The notes beneath the pieces were generated by a model that saw only the letters and a program-made list of their open reading frames with translations, was not told the DNA's origin and did no database searches. A stretch of DNA of 64,000 nucleotides, taken from the NCBI RefSeq assembly GCF_009917485.1, contig NZ_QZDT01000001.1, positions 391,148 to 455,147 of the forward strand, in the 5' to 3' direction. The stretch is from Parablautia muri (lineage in GTDB: Bacteria > Bacillota > Clostridia > Lachnospirales > Lachnospiraceae). Position numbers and translations under genes: made by a program. Positions 1 through 9,505 of this stretch are shown here, piece by piece (positions within the stretch are counted from its first letter, which is position 1; each line of letters opens with the position of its first letter).

Positions 1-2
1 AT

Positions 3-1844
3 GCAAGGATTCATAAAGAAAATACAACTACAATATTTAATGAAAATAATGTTGGAAAAGTGTTTAAACAATGGAATAAAGGTTTACAAGCAGCAAATGG
101 GGAGTTGATTTGGATTGCAGAGAGTGATGATTATTGTGAAGGTAATTTTCTAGAAGAAATGGTTAAAATGTTCCGCTATGAATCATTAATGCTTGCTTTT
201 GCAAGAAGTGAGTTTGTTCAAGATGGTAAGAAAATATGGTCTACTGAGGGATATATGGCAGATACTCCATTTTTTAAATGGAATAAACCATTTATTATGA
301 CCGCAGCCCAGATGGTAAGGAATGGTTTTGCATATAAAAATATGATTCCTAATGTAAGTAGTGTGGTATTTCGTAGTATTGAAAAATTCCCAGAAGAAAT
401 AGAAAATATCTGTGAAGATTTGTTGCTTTGTGGAGATTGGCTATTTTATTTAAGTATTATGAAGGGAGGGACAGTTGCTTATACAAATGAGACAACAAAT
501 TACTACCGCATCCATGAAAAGAGTACGTCTCTAAAGATTCAGAAAACATTTCGTTATTATGAGGAATGGGAAATTGTTGGAAAGTATATAGCTCGTAATT
601 ATATAGTAAAAGAAGAAACCTTTGAAAATGTTTTAATATGCTTAAGGAAGCATTATCAAGCAGTGCAGGAAACAGATGATGATGATATTGTTGAACAATA
701 TTATCATGTAGAAAGTATTAACTTGGAAAAAGAAAAGAGGAATCCTAATATATTAATGGGATGTTATGCCTTAATTTCTGGGGGTGGAGAAACTTATCCA
801 CTATATTTAGCTAACGAAATGAAGCATCAAGGACTAAGTGTCACATTACTCAATTTTAATATGGAAAGGAGCGATAACAATATAAGAAAAATTTTACATG
901 GTGAGGTTCCTCTTGTAACAATAAAATCTATGGATTATTTTAATCGAATTGTTAACTTGCTGGGAGGAGATATAGTACATTCTCATCATGCTTCGGTAGA
1001 TGTTGCCGTTTCAAGATGGATTGCGAGTAATGAGATTGGATGTAAACAATTGGTATCATTGCATGGAATGTATGAAGCTCTTGAAGAAAAAAATAGACAG
1101 GATGTTTTGGCGGTAGTTACTAAAACATGTAGTTGCTTTGCGTATACAGCAGATAAAAATTTAGAATCATTTATCCAAAATAATTATTATTTTCCGAATA
1201 AAGATAAGTTTGTTAAAATTGATAACGGACTTCCTGAATTGGAAATAACGGGTAATCGAATTAAACGTGAAATGTTAGGAATAGAAGAAAACGCTTTTGT
1301 ATTATGTTTGGTAAGCCGCGGAATTCCAGAAAAGGGATGGGCAGAAGGGATCAGGGCAGTAGAATCGGCTCGAAAAAGATGTATTAGACCAATACATTTG
1401 ATTATAATTGGTGATGGAGAAATAAGAAATAAACTTGAAAGAGAAACATCTTCTAATATTCATTTTATGGGAGTTCAACAAAATATTAGGGATTATTTTT
1501 GTATTTCAGATATAGGATTTTTACCATCAAGATTTCCAGGTGAAAGTTATCCGCTAGTGGTGGCGGATAGTTTAATATGTGGAAAACCTGTCTTGGCAAC
1601 AGATATAGCTGAAATACATAATCAGTTAATGGACGAAAGTGGAGAATTAGCAGGAAAATTAATTTCTGTGCAAAATTGGGTAATTAATGAAACTGAGATG
1701 GTGGAGGACATTGTTGAACTTGCAGAAAATCAGGAAATATATAATATTTTACAATCTAGGACAGTTTCTGCAAGTAAAAAATTTAACATTACAAATGTAG
1801 TACACAAATATTTAAGATTGTATCAAAATTGTAAAATAAGCTAA
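3..1844 (+). CDS. Two-domain glycosyltransferase (GT2 + GT4), 5' end outside window
   Basis: The reading frame is open to the left edge, so the gene is cut by the window; the GTG at 60 is only an internal codon. The visible N-terminal ~215 residues are the second half of a GT2 domain, with an acidic 'ESDDY' segment and a long acceptor-side region. A linker follows, then a GT4 glycosyltransferase: 'GGGETYPLYLANEM' near its start, 'HSHHAS', and a C-terminal Rossmann half with 'GDGEIRNKL' and the donor-site segment 'GESYPLVVADSL'. Such two-domain enzymes build repeating surface glycans in the cytoplasm. It lies 15 bases before the exporter permease, probably in the same operon. The sugars transferred cannot be read from sequence. 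Confidence 0.85.
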   Translation, partial: ARIHKENTTTIFNENNVGKVFKQWNKGLQAANGELIWIAESDDYCEGNFLEEMVKMFRYESLMLAFARSEFVQDGKKIWSTEGYMADTPFFKWNKPFIMTAAQMVRNGFAYKNMIPNVSSVVFRSIEKFPEEIENICEDLLLCGDWLFYLSIMKGGTVAYTNETTNYYRIHEKSTSLKIQKTFRYYEEWEIVGKYIARNYIVKEETFENVLICLRKHYQAVQETDDDDIVEQYYHVESINLEKEKRNPNILMGCYALISGGGETYPLYLANEMKHQGLSVTLLNFNMERSDNNIRKILHGEVPLVTIKSMDYFNRIVNLLGGDIVHSHHASVDVAVSRWIASNEIGCKQLVSLHGMYEALEEKNRQDVLAVVTKTCSCFAYTADKNLESFIQNNYYFPNKDKFVKIDNGLPELEITGNRIKREMLGIEENAFVLCLVSRGIPEKGWAEGIRAVESARKRCIRPIHLIIIGDGEIRNKLERETSSNIHFMGVQQNIRDYFCISDIGFLPSRFPGESYPLVVADSLICGKPVLATDIAEIHNQLMDESGELAGKLISVQNWVINETEMVEDIVELAENQEIYNILQSRTVSASKKFNITNVVHKYLRLYQNCKIS

Positions 1845-1859
1845 ATATATATTGACTAG

Positions 1860-2684
1860 ATGGTTATGAGGAAAAAGAAAATGTTAAATAAATTAATTGG
1901 ATTTTTGATAGATATTTGGCGGGAAAGAAAAACAATATTAGATTTGGCAAAAAATGATTTCAGAGCAAAATATACAAATTCAATTTTAGGTATTGTGTGG
2001 GCTTTTGTTGTGCCGTTCTCTACAATTCTTATTATGTGGTTTGTATTTGAATTTGGCTTTAGATCTGTGCCTGTAGATGATGTCCCTTTTATCTTATTTT
2101 ATATTCCAGCGTTTTTGGCGTGGAATTATTTTTCGGATGTGTTCTCATCTGCTAGTGGATGTTTGTGGGAGTATAGCTATATGATTAAAAAAATGTGTTT
2201 TCGAGTTAGCGTTCTTCCAATTGTAAAATTGATTTCAGCAGGATTTGTTCATATGTTTTTTATTTTTGTAATTTTTGTTATGTTTGGCCTTTATGGATAT
2301 AAAGTTAGCATTTATAATTTTCAAGTACTTTATTATTTTTTATCAATGGATATTTTGTTAATGGGTTTAACTTGGCTATGCTCAGCGTTAGCAGTATTCT
2401 CTAAAGATATCAGTAATGTGATTTCTGTCATATTGCAGGTGGGGTTTTGGGCAACACCAATCGTATGGGTGCCCAATAATTTGCCAGAAAAGGTAAATAT
2501 TATTTTAAAGTGTAATCCTATGTATTATATATGTAATGGTTATAGAGAAAGTTTTATTTATCACAAATGGTTTTGGGAAAATAAAGCGGAATGCTTTTAT
2601 TTCTGGGGAATTACAGTAGTTGTATTTGTTATTGGGGCTAATATGTTCAGAAGATTAAGACCACAGTTTGCAGATGTAATGTGA
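1860..2684 (+). CDS. ABC-2 polysaccharide exporter permease (Wzm/TagG-like)
   Basis: Integral membrane subunit of an ABC exporter that moves lipid-linked glycan across the cytoplasmic membrane. The 274 residues fit the ABC-2 permease family. A cytoplasmic amphipathic start ('LAKNDFRAKYTNSILGIVWAF') is followed by about six hydrophobic segments, with the typical 'GFWATPIVWVPNNLPE' and 'NPMYYICNGYRESF' segments near the C-terminus. The ATG at 1860 is followed by an alternative ATG at 1866; neither has a strong ribosome site, so translation may be coupled to the upstream gene. The partner ATPase follows at once. The RgpC/TagG branch is likely for a Gram-positive host. Confidence 0.88.
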   Translation: MVMRKKKMLNKLIGFLIDIWRERKTILDLAKNDFRAKYTNSILGIVWAFVVPFSTILIMWFVFEFGFRSVPVDDVPFILFYIPAFLAWNYFSDVFSSASGCLWEYSYMIKKMCFRVSVLPIVKLISAGFVHMFFIFVIFVMFGLYGYKVSIYNFQVLYYFLSMDILLMGLTWLCSALAVFSKDISNVISVILQVGFWATPIVWVPNNLPEKVNIILKCNPMYYICNGYRESFIYHKWFWENKAECFYFWGITVVVFVIGANMFRRLRPQFADVM

Positions 2685-2697
2685 GTTGGGAGAGAAA

Positions 2698-3999
2698 ATG
2701 AACGATATTATGATAGATGTAAAGGAAGTTACCAAGATATATAAAATATATAATAGAACGCGGGATAGGATCTTGGATGCTGCTTTTCCGTTTTTGCATA
2801 TAAAGCATACAGATTTTTATGCGCTTTCTCATGTTTCCTTCCAAGTGCACAAGGGAGAGATCGTAGGCATTATTGGCAAGAATGGAAGTGGGAAGTCAAC
2901 CATTTTGAAAATTATAACTGGCGTGCTGATTCCTTCAGGAGGAAGCGTGATAGTGAATGGTCGTATTTCTTCTATCCTTGAATTGGGAACAGGTTTTAAT
3001 ATGGACTATACCGGTATAGAGAATATATATTTGAATGGAATAATTTTGGGGATTTCAAGAGAGGAAATGAAAAAAAGAATTCCTCAAATACTAGAGTTTG
3101 CGGATATTGGTGATTTTGTTTATCAGCCGGTTAAAAATTATTCTAGCGGTATGTTTGTGCGTTTGGCTTTCGCTGTGGCAATTAATGTAGATCCTGATAT
3201 TTTGATTGTAGATGAGGCTTTGGCAGTAGGGGATACTGCCTTTCAGGCAAAATGTATGGCTAAAATGGAACAATTGATGAAAAGTGGAACTACGATTTTA
3301 TTTGTTACACATGATATGAATACGGTTCGTACATTGTGCAAAAGATGTGTATATCTTGAAAATGGAAGGATATTATCAGAAGGGCCGGCTGCAGAATTGG
3401 CAGATTTATATTTGCATAAAACAAGAGTCAGTATGAATCAGGAGCATCTTGAGATTATGGAACGACAGAAAGAGATTCAGAAGGAGAGAAAAGGAAAAAA
3501 TATAGATTATAATAATGAATTCGCACGGAAGGTGGATATTTTCAGAGAGGGAACAGGTGAAGTGAGATTTATAGCTTGTAAAGTGTTTAATGAAAATGGT
3601 AAAGAAGAGTATTATATAAAGTACAATGAGAAAGTAACTATTGAAATGCAAATAGAATTCTTTGAAGATATAGAGGTCGGATTGGGATATCATATACGTG
3701 ATAATAAAAATATGGAACTATTAGGTTCAACTTTAGCATTAGAAAAAATAGGAAAGGGGGTAATAAAGGGGAAAAGAGGAGAAAGATTTCGTATTAAGTT
3801 TAGAACATTGTTACCTATACTTGAAGGGGTATATAATATTATGCTTGTCATGTCTGTTCCAGTTATAGCAAATAAAACGGTATTATTTGTGGATTTGGTA
3901 AATAATGCTGCCATTTTTGAAGTTGGCGAAAATATAGAAACGAAATTATGGAATAAAGTACACTTAGATAATGAGGTGACGGTTGAAAGGATAAATTAA
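2698..3999 (+). CDS. ABC polysaccharide exporter ATPase with Wzt-type C-terminal domain
   Basis: Nucleotide-binding subunit of the exporter. It has Walker A 'GIIGKNGSGKST', signature 'NYSSGMFVRLAFA' and Walker B 'DILIVDEALAVGD', then the H-loop 'THD'. After about residue 250 comes a ~180-residue tail resembling the Wzt C-terminal beta-sandwich that reads the non-reducing end of the chain in O-antigen exporters ('YNEKVTIEMQIEFF', then 'LEGVYNIMLVMSVP'). I prefer the ATG at 2698, with GGGAG five bases upstream, over the in-frame TTG at 2686. The tail suggests that export is tied to a specific terminal modification, which fits the many methyltransferases here. Confidence 0.9.
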   Translation: MNDIMIDVKEVTKIYKIYNRTRDRILDAAFPFLHIKHTDFYALSHVSFQVHKGEIVGIIGKNGSGKSTILKIITGVLIPSGGSVIVNGRISSILELGTGFNMDYTGIENIYLNGIILGISREEMKKRIPQILEFADIGDFVYQPVKNYSSGMFVRLAFAVAINVDPDILIVDEALAVGDTAFQAKCMAKMEQLMKSGTTILFVTHDMNTVRTLCKRCVYLENGRILSEGPAAELADLYLHKTRVSMNQEHLEIMERQKEIQKERKGKNIDYNNEFARKVDIFREGTGEVRFIACKVFNENGKEEYYIKYNEKVTIEMQIEFFEDIEVGLGYHIRDNKNMELLGSTLALEKIGKGVIKGKRGERFRIKFRTLLPILEGVYNIMLVMSVPVIANKTVLFVDLVNNAAIFEVGENIETKLWNKVHLDNEVTVERIN

Positions 4000-4766
4000 T
4001 GTTTTATATAAAAAAAAATAAACGAAAATGTGCAGTATGTCATAACTACCCAGATAAATATGATCCATTAAATTTATATTATGCTCAACAGGAAAAGAAA
4101 TATGGAGCTGAGCACACTAAAGCGGAATTTTTAAATCGAAAAGAGTATACATGTCCATTTTGCTATGCAACAGATCGTGATCGTTTATGTGTTGCTTTTT
4201 TTCGCAAAATATTTGAAAATAAACAGGATAAAGAAGTTAGTTTGCTTGATATAGCACCATCTGCTCCAGTAGAAGATTATTTCAAGAATAATCAACCAGA
4301 AGTTATAGTAAAGACAGCAGATATGCTTATGGATGGAGTTGATTATAAAATTGATATTCAGAATATGAAAGAAATTGAAGATGAAAGCTTTGATATGTGG
4401 ATATGCTTTCATGTATTAGAGCATGTGAAGGATGATAGGAAGGCATTATCAGAGTTATATCGAATACTAAAAAAAGATGGTATGGGAATGCTTCTTGTGC
4501 CAATAGACCTTAAAACAAAAAAAATTGATGAAGATCCAAATTGCCCAGAGGAAGAACGATGGAGAAGATTTGGGCAAGGAGATCATGTCAGACGGTATAG
4601 TAAACAAGGATTTTTAGATAGAATAAAGGAATCTGGTTTTAGAGTTATAGAAGTTGGTAAAAGTATTATGGGTAAAGAAGTGTTTGAAGAGAATGCGATA
4701 CCTAAAAGTGCAATTTTATATGTTGTTACGAAAGGGAAGTCGAGATTTGTAGATAAAATAGGATAA
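3999..4766 (+). CDS. Class I SAM methyltransferase with zinc-ribbon N-terminus
   Basis: Its ATG overlaps the stop of the exporter ATPase (TAATG), implying translational coupling. Four cysteines in two CxxC pairs (C11/C14 and C52/C55) suggest a small zinc ribbon. A Rossmann methyltransferase fold follows: motif I is degenerate ('LLDIAPSAPVEDYF'), and the post-I region 'FDMWICFHVLEHVKDD' and 'LYRILKKDGMGMLL' are typical of SAM-dependent enzymes. This architecture is common in polysaccharide loci. A terminal O-methyl cap on the glycan is plausible, given the Wzt-type tail next door, but the acceptor is inferred. A run of nine A lies just after the start codon. Confidence 0.8.
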   Translation: MFYIKKNKRKCAVCHNYPDKYDPLNLYYAQQEKKYGAEHTKAEFLNRKEYTCPFCYATDRDRLCVAFFRKIFENKQDKEVSLLDIAPSAPVEDYFKNNQPEVIVKTADMLMDGVDYKIDIQNMKEIEDESFDMWICFHVLEHVKDDRKALSELYRILKKDGMGMLLVPIDLKTKKIDEDPNCPEEERWRRFGQGDHVRRYSKQGFLDRIKESGFRVIEVGKSIMGKEVFEENAIPKSAILYVVTKGKSRFVDKIG

Positions 4767-4779
4767 GAGTGTATTGGAA

Positions 4780-6705
4780 ATGAAAAATATAAAAGTTTCA
4801 GTTATTTTGACATCATATAATCATAGTCCTTTTTTAAAAAAAAGTATTGATAGTGTATTATCACAGTCTTTTCAGGATTATGAGCTTATTATAATAGATG
4901 ACTGCTCTAGTGATAATTCGTGTGATATTATTGAGTCTTACCATGACGAGAGGATTCAGTTTATTAAACATGAATACAATCGAGGAGGCGGAATAAAAGA
5001 AGGAGTTGAGAATTATGCAAAAGGAGAATATATTGCAATATTGCACTCAGATGACTTCTGGAAAGACGAAGATAAGTTGGCAAAGCAAGTTACTTATTTG
5101 GATAAACATCAAGAGTGTGCTGCGGTTTTTACTTGGGTTCAGGTCGTAAATGATGACGGCAGTCCTTATGATAAAAAAGAAAGTTTTTATTATAATATTT
5201 TTGAGCAATCTAATCGTAGTCGGTTTGAGTGGTTAAGGTTTTTTTTCTTTAATGGAAATTGCTTATGTCATCCAAGTATACTTGTGAGGAAAAATATATA
5301 TGAAGAAAATGGAGCCATGGAATTTGTATATCCATATAGACAAATTCCAGATTTGATAAGATGGATTAGGCTGTGTTTAAGACATGATATATATATTATT
5401 CCTGAGAAATTAACATGTTTTAGAGTTCATGAAAATGAAGCAATAAATACAAGTGGGTTTTCAATTGAAAATGCACAGCGGAATTGTGTGGAGCTATTTT
5501 GCTACAACAGACATTTTTTGGAGATAGAGGACGAGGAAGCTTTTATAAAAGTATTTCCGGAATGGTCAGAATATTCGGTGAAAGGGTATTTTAATATTAA
5601 ATATGCTTTATCTAGAATGTGCCTGCTTTCAACTACAGTAATGTATACCAAATTATTTGGTTTGGCTTTATTGAATGAACTTTTGGTTGATATAAGGGTA
5701 CGGGATGATTTGCAAAAGTATTATGGTTTTAGTAGATATGATTATCATCAATTAGCAGGTAAATATGATATATTTAACAAATTTTCTTCAGGGATTAAGC
5801 AGTTTAGTACATTATATTATAGTGAATCGAATGAATTTACGCTGAAGAATGGAATCCGAGAAGAATATAAATTGTTGGACTCCTATGCATTTAGCTATCA
5901 TTACTCTGTCATGCTAGATAATATAAGTAGTAATATGTTATATTTTCGTTTTGATCCATCGGAAGAAGTACTTGTCAAATGCAGTATAAACGAATTTAAA
6001 GTAAATGGGAAGGAGCTATTATTTCGACCAATCGAATGTATAGAATCCTTTGAGGGAATGGATATTTTTGGAACAACGGATCCAATGTATATAGCAGAAA
6101 TGTCTGTTAACACCGAGAATGCTACTAATGAATATGACATTGTACTTTCAGGCGAAGTAAAGGCATTGACAAATGAAGAGATTGCGTCTTTATTGTTAAA
6201 TTATCAGTCTAATAAATTTGAATATTTTAAGTTAACAGGAAAATATGATAAAAAGGATAGGCTGCCTGTAAACCTTATGCAGTTTTGCTCATTATTTTAT
6301 AGCACAACGAAAGAGTTTGCATCAGAAAAAAGCATTAGAAAAGAATATATGCTTTTGGAGACTCATTCATTTTGTTATGAGTACTCTATTATATTCAATG
6401 GTGTTAACTGCAAAAAAATTTATCTTCGTTTTGATCCTTGTGAGGGTATTTTTGTTAAATGTAAAATAAAAGAATTTAAGGTTAATGGGGAAGAAGTAAT
6501 ATATAAACCACTTGAAAGTATAAAAACAGTTGATGGAATAGATATATTTAAAACAATAGATCCGATATATATTGTTGAAATACCTATAAAGAAAAAAATA
6601 TTGCAATTAAAATTGGATATTATTATTTCAGGAAGTATTCAACTTTTGTCGCATGAAGAAATTGCTTCTTGCATATGTGGCAATAAAAAAAGTTTTAGAA
6701 TATAG
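4780..6705 (+). CDS. GT2 glycosyltransferase with duplicated C-terminal domain
   Basis: The first ~250 residues are a GT2 domain: 'VSVILTSYNHSPFL', 'IIIDDCSSDNS', and the metal-binding acidic motif 'LHSDD'. After a helical linker, the C-terminal ~290 residues consist of two tandem copies of one ~135-residue domain. Each copy runs from 'FSTLYYS'/'FCSLFYS' through 'LYFRFDP'/'IYLRFDP', 'INEFKVNG'/'IKEFKVNG' and 'TTDPMYIAEM'/'TIDPIYIVEI' to 'NEEIASLL'/'HEEIASCI'. I do not recognise this domain by name; it looks like a beta-rich accessory module, perhaps glycan-binding. The ATG at 4780 is chosen over the TTG at 4774. The enzyme probably extends the same polysaccharide. Confidence 0.83.
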   Translation: MKNIKVSVILTSYNHSPFLKKSIDSVLSQSFQDYELIIIDDCSSDNSCDIIESYHDERIQFIKHEYNRGGGIKEGVENYAKGEYIAILHSDDFWKDEDKLAKQVTYLDKHQECAAVFTWVQVVNDDGSPYDKKESFYYNIFEQSNRSRFEWLRFFFFNGNCLCHPSILVRKNIYEENGAMEFVYPYRQIPDLIRWIRLCLRHDIYIIPEKLTCFRVHENEAINTSGFSIENAQRNCVELFCYNRHFLEIEDEEAFIKVFPEWSEYSVKGYFNIKYALSRMCLLSTTVMYTKLFGLALLNELLVDIRVRDDLQKYYGFSRYDYHQLAGKYDIFNKFSSGIKQFSTLYYSESNEFTLKNGIREEYKLLDSYAFSYHYSVMLDNISSNMLYFRFDPSEEVLVKCSINEFKVNGKELLFRPIECIESFEGMDIFGTTDPMYIAEMSVNTENATNEYDIVLSGEVKALTNEEIASLLLNYQSNKFEYFKLTGKYDKKDRLPVNLMQFCSLFYSTTKEFASEKSIRKEYMLLETHSFCYEYSIIFNGVNCKKIYLRFDPCEGIFVKCKIKEFKVNGEEVIYKPLESIKTVDGIDIFKTIDPIYIVEIPIKKKILQLKLDIIISGSIQLLSHEEIASCICGNKKSFRI

Positions 6706-6718
6706 TGGAGATAAATTT

Positions 6719-7831
6719 ATGGATGAACAGATATTAGTTACGAAAACGTCTTTACCTCCGTATGAAGATTATATAAAAAAGATAAGACCCTTATGGGATT
6801 CTCATTGGATTACTAATATGGGAATGAACCATAAACTTTTGGAGGAAAAATTATGTGCTTATTTGCAGGCACCATATCTTTCGCTAACAGTAAATGGTCA
6901 TATGGCCTTGGAACTTGCAATTCAGGCGATGGATTTTCCAGAAGGAAGTGAGGTGATTACAACACCGTTTACATTTATCTCTACAACTCATGCAATTGTA
7001 CGAAATAGGTTGACTCCAGTTTTTTGCGATATAAAATTAGATGATTATACTATAGATGAAACAAAAATAGAAGAACTAATTACAAAGAAAACGGTAGCAA
7101 TTTTACCAGTTCATGTGTATGGAAATCTGTGTAATGTAGAAGCAATAGCGCGTATTGCAAGTAAATATAATCTAAAAGTAATATATGATTCTGCGCACGC
7201 TTTTGGCGAAACATTGAACGGAAAAGGAATAGCTCATTATGGAGATGTTTCCATTTTTAGTTTTCATGCAACAAAAGTATTTAATACAATAGAAGGAGGG
7301 GCTGTTGCATTACATAGTAAAGAAATGCTTGAAAGGTTGTATAATCTTAAAAATTTTGGGATTCGTGGAGAAGAATTGATAGTTAGCGTAGGGGCTAATG
7401 CTAAAATGAATGAATTTTCTGCTATTATGGGATTATGTAATTTAGAGTATATATCAGAAAATATTGAATTAAGACGTCAAAAAGTTCAAATTTATGCCGA
7501 AGAATTGGCAAATATGGATAGTATAGTTGTACAAAAATACAACCAAGAAGGTGTTACGTATAATTACGGATATTTTCCTATTCGATTTTTAAAGAAGGAT
7601 ATCCGAGATTTGGTTTATAATAAACTAAGAGAGCAAAATATTTATTCTAGAAAATATTTTTTCCCTTTAACTTCTGATGCAAATTGCTTTGAAGGAAAAT
7701 ATAATAATTTGCAATTGACTAATGCAAAAACAGCAGCAAATAATGTCCTTGTATTACCTTTATATCCCGAATTAAATAATTCGATAATTATTAAGATTTG
7801 TAAGTTGATTAAAGAATTTTCTATTCTTTAG
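6719..7831 (+). CDS. DegT/DnrJ/EryC1 family nucleotide-sugar aminotransferase
   Basis: PLP-dependent transamination of a keto-sugar nucleotide, giving an amino-deoxy sugar. Family marks are the phosphate-binding region 'TVNGHMALELA', 'TTPFTFISTTHAI', 'VHVYGNLCNVEAI', 'YDSAHAFG', and the catalytic lysine in 'FHATKVFNTIEGGAV' (about K186). The 371-residue product starts at the ATG at 6719, which has GTGGAG upstream and sits 13 bases after the previous stop. An in-frame start at 6653 would overlap the previous gene and lacks support. The amino sugar may feed the methyltransferases and the PglD-like acyltransferase elsewhere in the window. The exact substrate is not readable. Confidence 0.88.
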   Translation: MDEQILVTKTSLPPYEDYIKKIRPLWDSHWITNMGMNHKLLEEKLCAYLQAPYLSLTVNGHMALELAIQAMDFPEGSEVITTPFTFISTTHAIVRNRLTPVFCDIKLDDYTIDETKIEELITKKTVAILPVHVYGNLCNVEAIARIASKYNLKVIYDSAHAFGETLNGKGIAHYGDVSIFSFHATKVFNTIEGGAVALHSKEMLERLYNLKNFGIRGEELIVSVGANAKMNEFSAIMGLCNLEYISENIELRRQKVQIYAEELANMDSIVVQKYNQEGVTYNYGYFPIRFLKKDIRDLVYNKLREQNIYSRKYFFPLTSDANCFEGKYNNLQLTNAKTAANNVLVLPLYPELNNSIIIKICKLIKEFSIL

Positions 7832-7857
7832 TTAAATAATTTGGAACGGAGTATGTT

Positions 7858-8805
7858 ATGAAAAAAAAGTGTTTACTAATTGGAGGAGCAGGGTTTATTG
7901 GAAAAAGGCTTGCTGCCGGGCTCGGTAATAGCGGATATAATATTACTATATGTGATCGGTTAAATAAGAAGGATATTCCTTTAGATATTGCGGATTATAA
8001 TTATTTTTACATTGATTATTTTAATGAGAATTTTTCAGATGAAATTATAAAGAATCAGGATTTGATAATTTTGCTTATAAGTAGTATTGGCCCAAGTAGT
8101 TCTATAGAGGCATCAGAGAAATGCTATGAAAAAGATATCGTGAGAATGATAGATTTGCTTGAGCAGATGCGCAAATGCAATGTGAGTCGTATGGTGTTTA
8201 TATCTTCAGGAGGAACTGTTTATGGAAACCAAAAAACGGAAGTTTTGTCGGAAAACATGATAACATCACCTATTAATCATTACGGTATCATGAAATTGAC
8301 ACAGGAAAAAATTCTTTTGATGTATAATGAATTATATGGTATGAAAAATGTAATTTTTAGATTATCCAATCCGTATGGAAAAGGGCAGCGAGCTTCTTCT
8401 GGAGTTGGCGTAATTACTACATTTTTGGAAAATATTATTTTTGGGAAAAAAGTTGTTATTTATGGTGATGGAGAGATAATAAGAGACTATATTTTTATAG
8501 ATGATGCCGTAGAAATGATTCGATTATTTCTTGATAAAGAGGATAGGGAGTATTATGATGTGCCAGTTTTTAATATTGGAACTGGTATTGGAACAAGTAT
8601 TATGCAGGTAGTAAGAGCTATAGAAGAGATTACAGGAAAAGTAGCCGATATTGAGTATAAAGATATAAGAAATGTGGATGTAAAAAAGAATGTACTTGAT
8701 ATATCTAAGATATTACTTGCAATAGGAAATTATCGATGCCTTTCGTTATTGGAAGGAATAAAAAAATATTATGAAATGAAAAAGAAGGAAGATTTTTATG
8801 AGTGA
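7858..8805 (+). CDS. Extended SDR: NAD-dependent epimerase/dehydratase
   Basis: Nucleotide-sugar epimerase or dehydratase of the extended short-chain dehydrogenase family. The NAD-binding glycine motif 'GGAGFIG' is at residues 9-15, 'FISSGGTVYG' carries the active-site serine, and Y142/K146 form the YxxxK pair in 'HYGIMK'. 'NPYGKGQ' and 'DYIFIDDAV' are typical of UDP-glucose 4-epimerase-like proteins. Its 315 residues match the family. Its end overlaps the next methyltransferase start by 8 bases, so the two are co-translated. It probably works with the adjacent aminotransferase on one sugar precursor. Confidence 0.87.
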   Translation: MKKKCLLIGGAGFIGKRLAAGLGNSGYNITICDRLNKKDIPLDIADYNYFYIDYFNENFSDEIIKNQDLIILLISSIGPSSSIEASEKCYEKDIVRMIDLLEQMRKCNVSRMVFISSGGTVYGNQKTEVLSENMITSPINHYGIMKLTQEKILLMYNELYGMKNVIFRLSNPYGKGQRASSGVGVITTFLENIIFGKKVVIYGDGEIIRDYIFIDDAVEMIRLFLDKEDREYYDVPVFNIGTGIGTSIMQVVRAIEEITGKVADIEYKDIRNVDVKKNVLDISKILLAIGNYRCLSLLEGIKKYYEMKKKEDFYE

Positions 8806-9505
8806 TTTTTTACAGAAATTATATAGTAATAGATTTAGTAATAAAGAGATCGAAAAAAAGAATAGGCTTTGGAAATGTGTATGTTCTTATTTTGAAAAAT
8901 TTTTACCCTCTGTTGATGTTGCAGAGAGGGGAGTGATGGTGGATGTGGCTGCTGGCTATTGTGATTTTATTAACAATATTCAATGTGATTGGCATAAGGT
9001 AGCTATTGATGTGAATCCAGATGTTCAGGTGCATGCGGGCAAAGAGGTTAGAGTTATTGTAGATGACATTAAAAGTTTGCCGAAGTATTTTGAAAGGGAA
9101 TCGGTAGATATTTTTTTTATGAGCAATTTTTTGGAACATATTAGTAAGTCTGATATAAGTATGCTATTTAAAATGGAAAAGGAACTTTTAAAACCCAATG
9201 GTGAAATATGGATTTTGACGCCGAATATTAAATATGTCAAAGGGCAGTACTGGGACTTTTTTGATCATATAACGCCAATTACAGAAAAGGCTTTAATTGA
9301 AGAAGCGTGTACTCATGGCTTTAGGGTAAAAAAATGTATCAAAAAATTCTTACCGTTTACAACAAAAAGTAAATTACCACAAGCAGGATGGATTGTAAAG
9401 TTATATCTTCGATTAATGCCATTAAGTGGCTTTTTTTGGGGAAAACAAAGTTTTTTGATTTTCAAAAAACGAATATCTGAGGGAGAGAAAAAGATTGAAA
9501 ATTAA
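8798..9505 (+). CDS. Class I SAM-dependent methyltransferase
   Basis: A 235-residue Rossmann methyltransferase. Motif I region is 'MVDVAAGYCDFINNI', motif II 'VAIDVNPDV', and 'VDIFFMSNFLEHISK' followed by 'LLKPNGEIWILTPN' complete the SAM-binding fold. The C-terminus has 'GFRVKKC' and a basic hydrophobic tail that may contact the membrane. It overlaps the preceding SDR gene by 8 bases and the following GT-C gene by about 11 bases, a tightly coupled stretch. It is likely to methylate a sugar or a lipid-linked glycan; the target is inference. Confidence 0.82.
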   Translation: MSDFLQKLYSNRFSNKEIEKKNRLWKCVCSYFEKFLPSVDVAERGVMVDVAAGYCDFINNIQCDWHKVAIDVNPDVQVHAGKEVRVIVDDIKSLPKYFERESVDIFFMSNFLEHISKSDISMLFKMEKELLKPNGEIWILTPNIKYVKGQYWDFFDHITPITEKALIEEACTHGFRVKKCIKKFLPFTTKSKLPQAGWIVKLYLRLMPLSGFFWGKQSFLIFKKRISEGEKKIEN

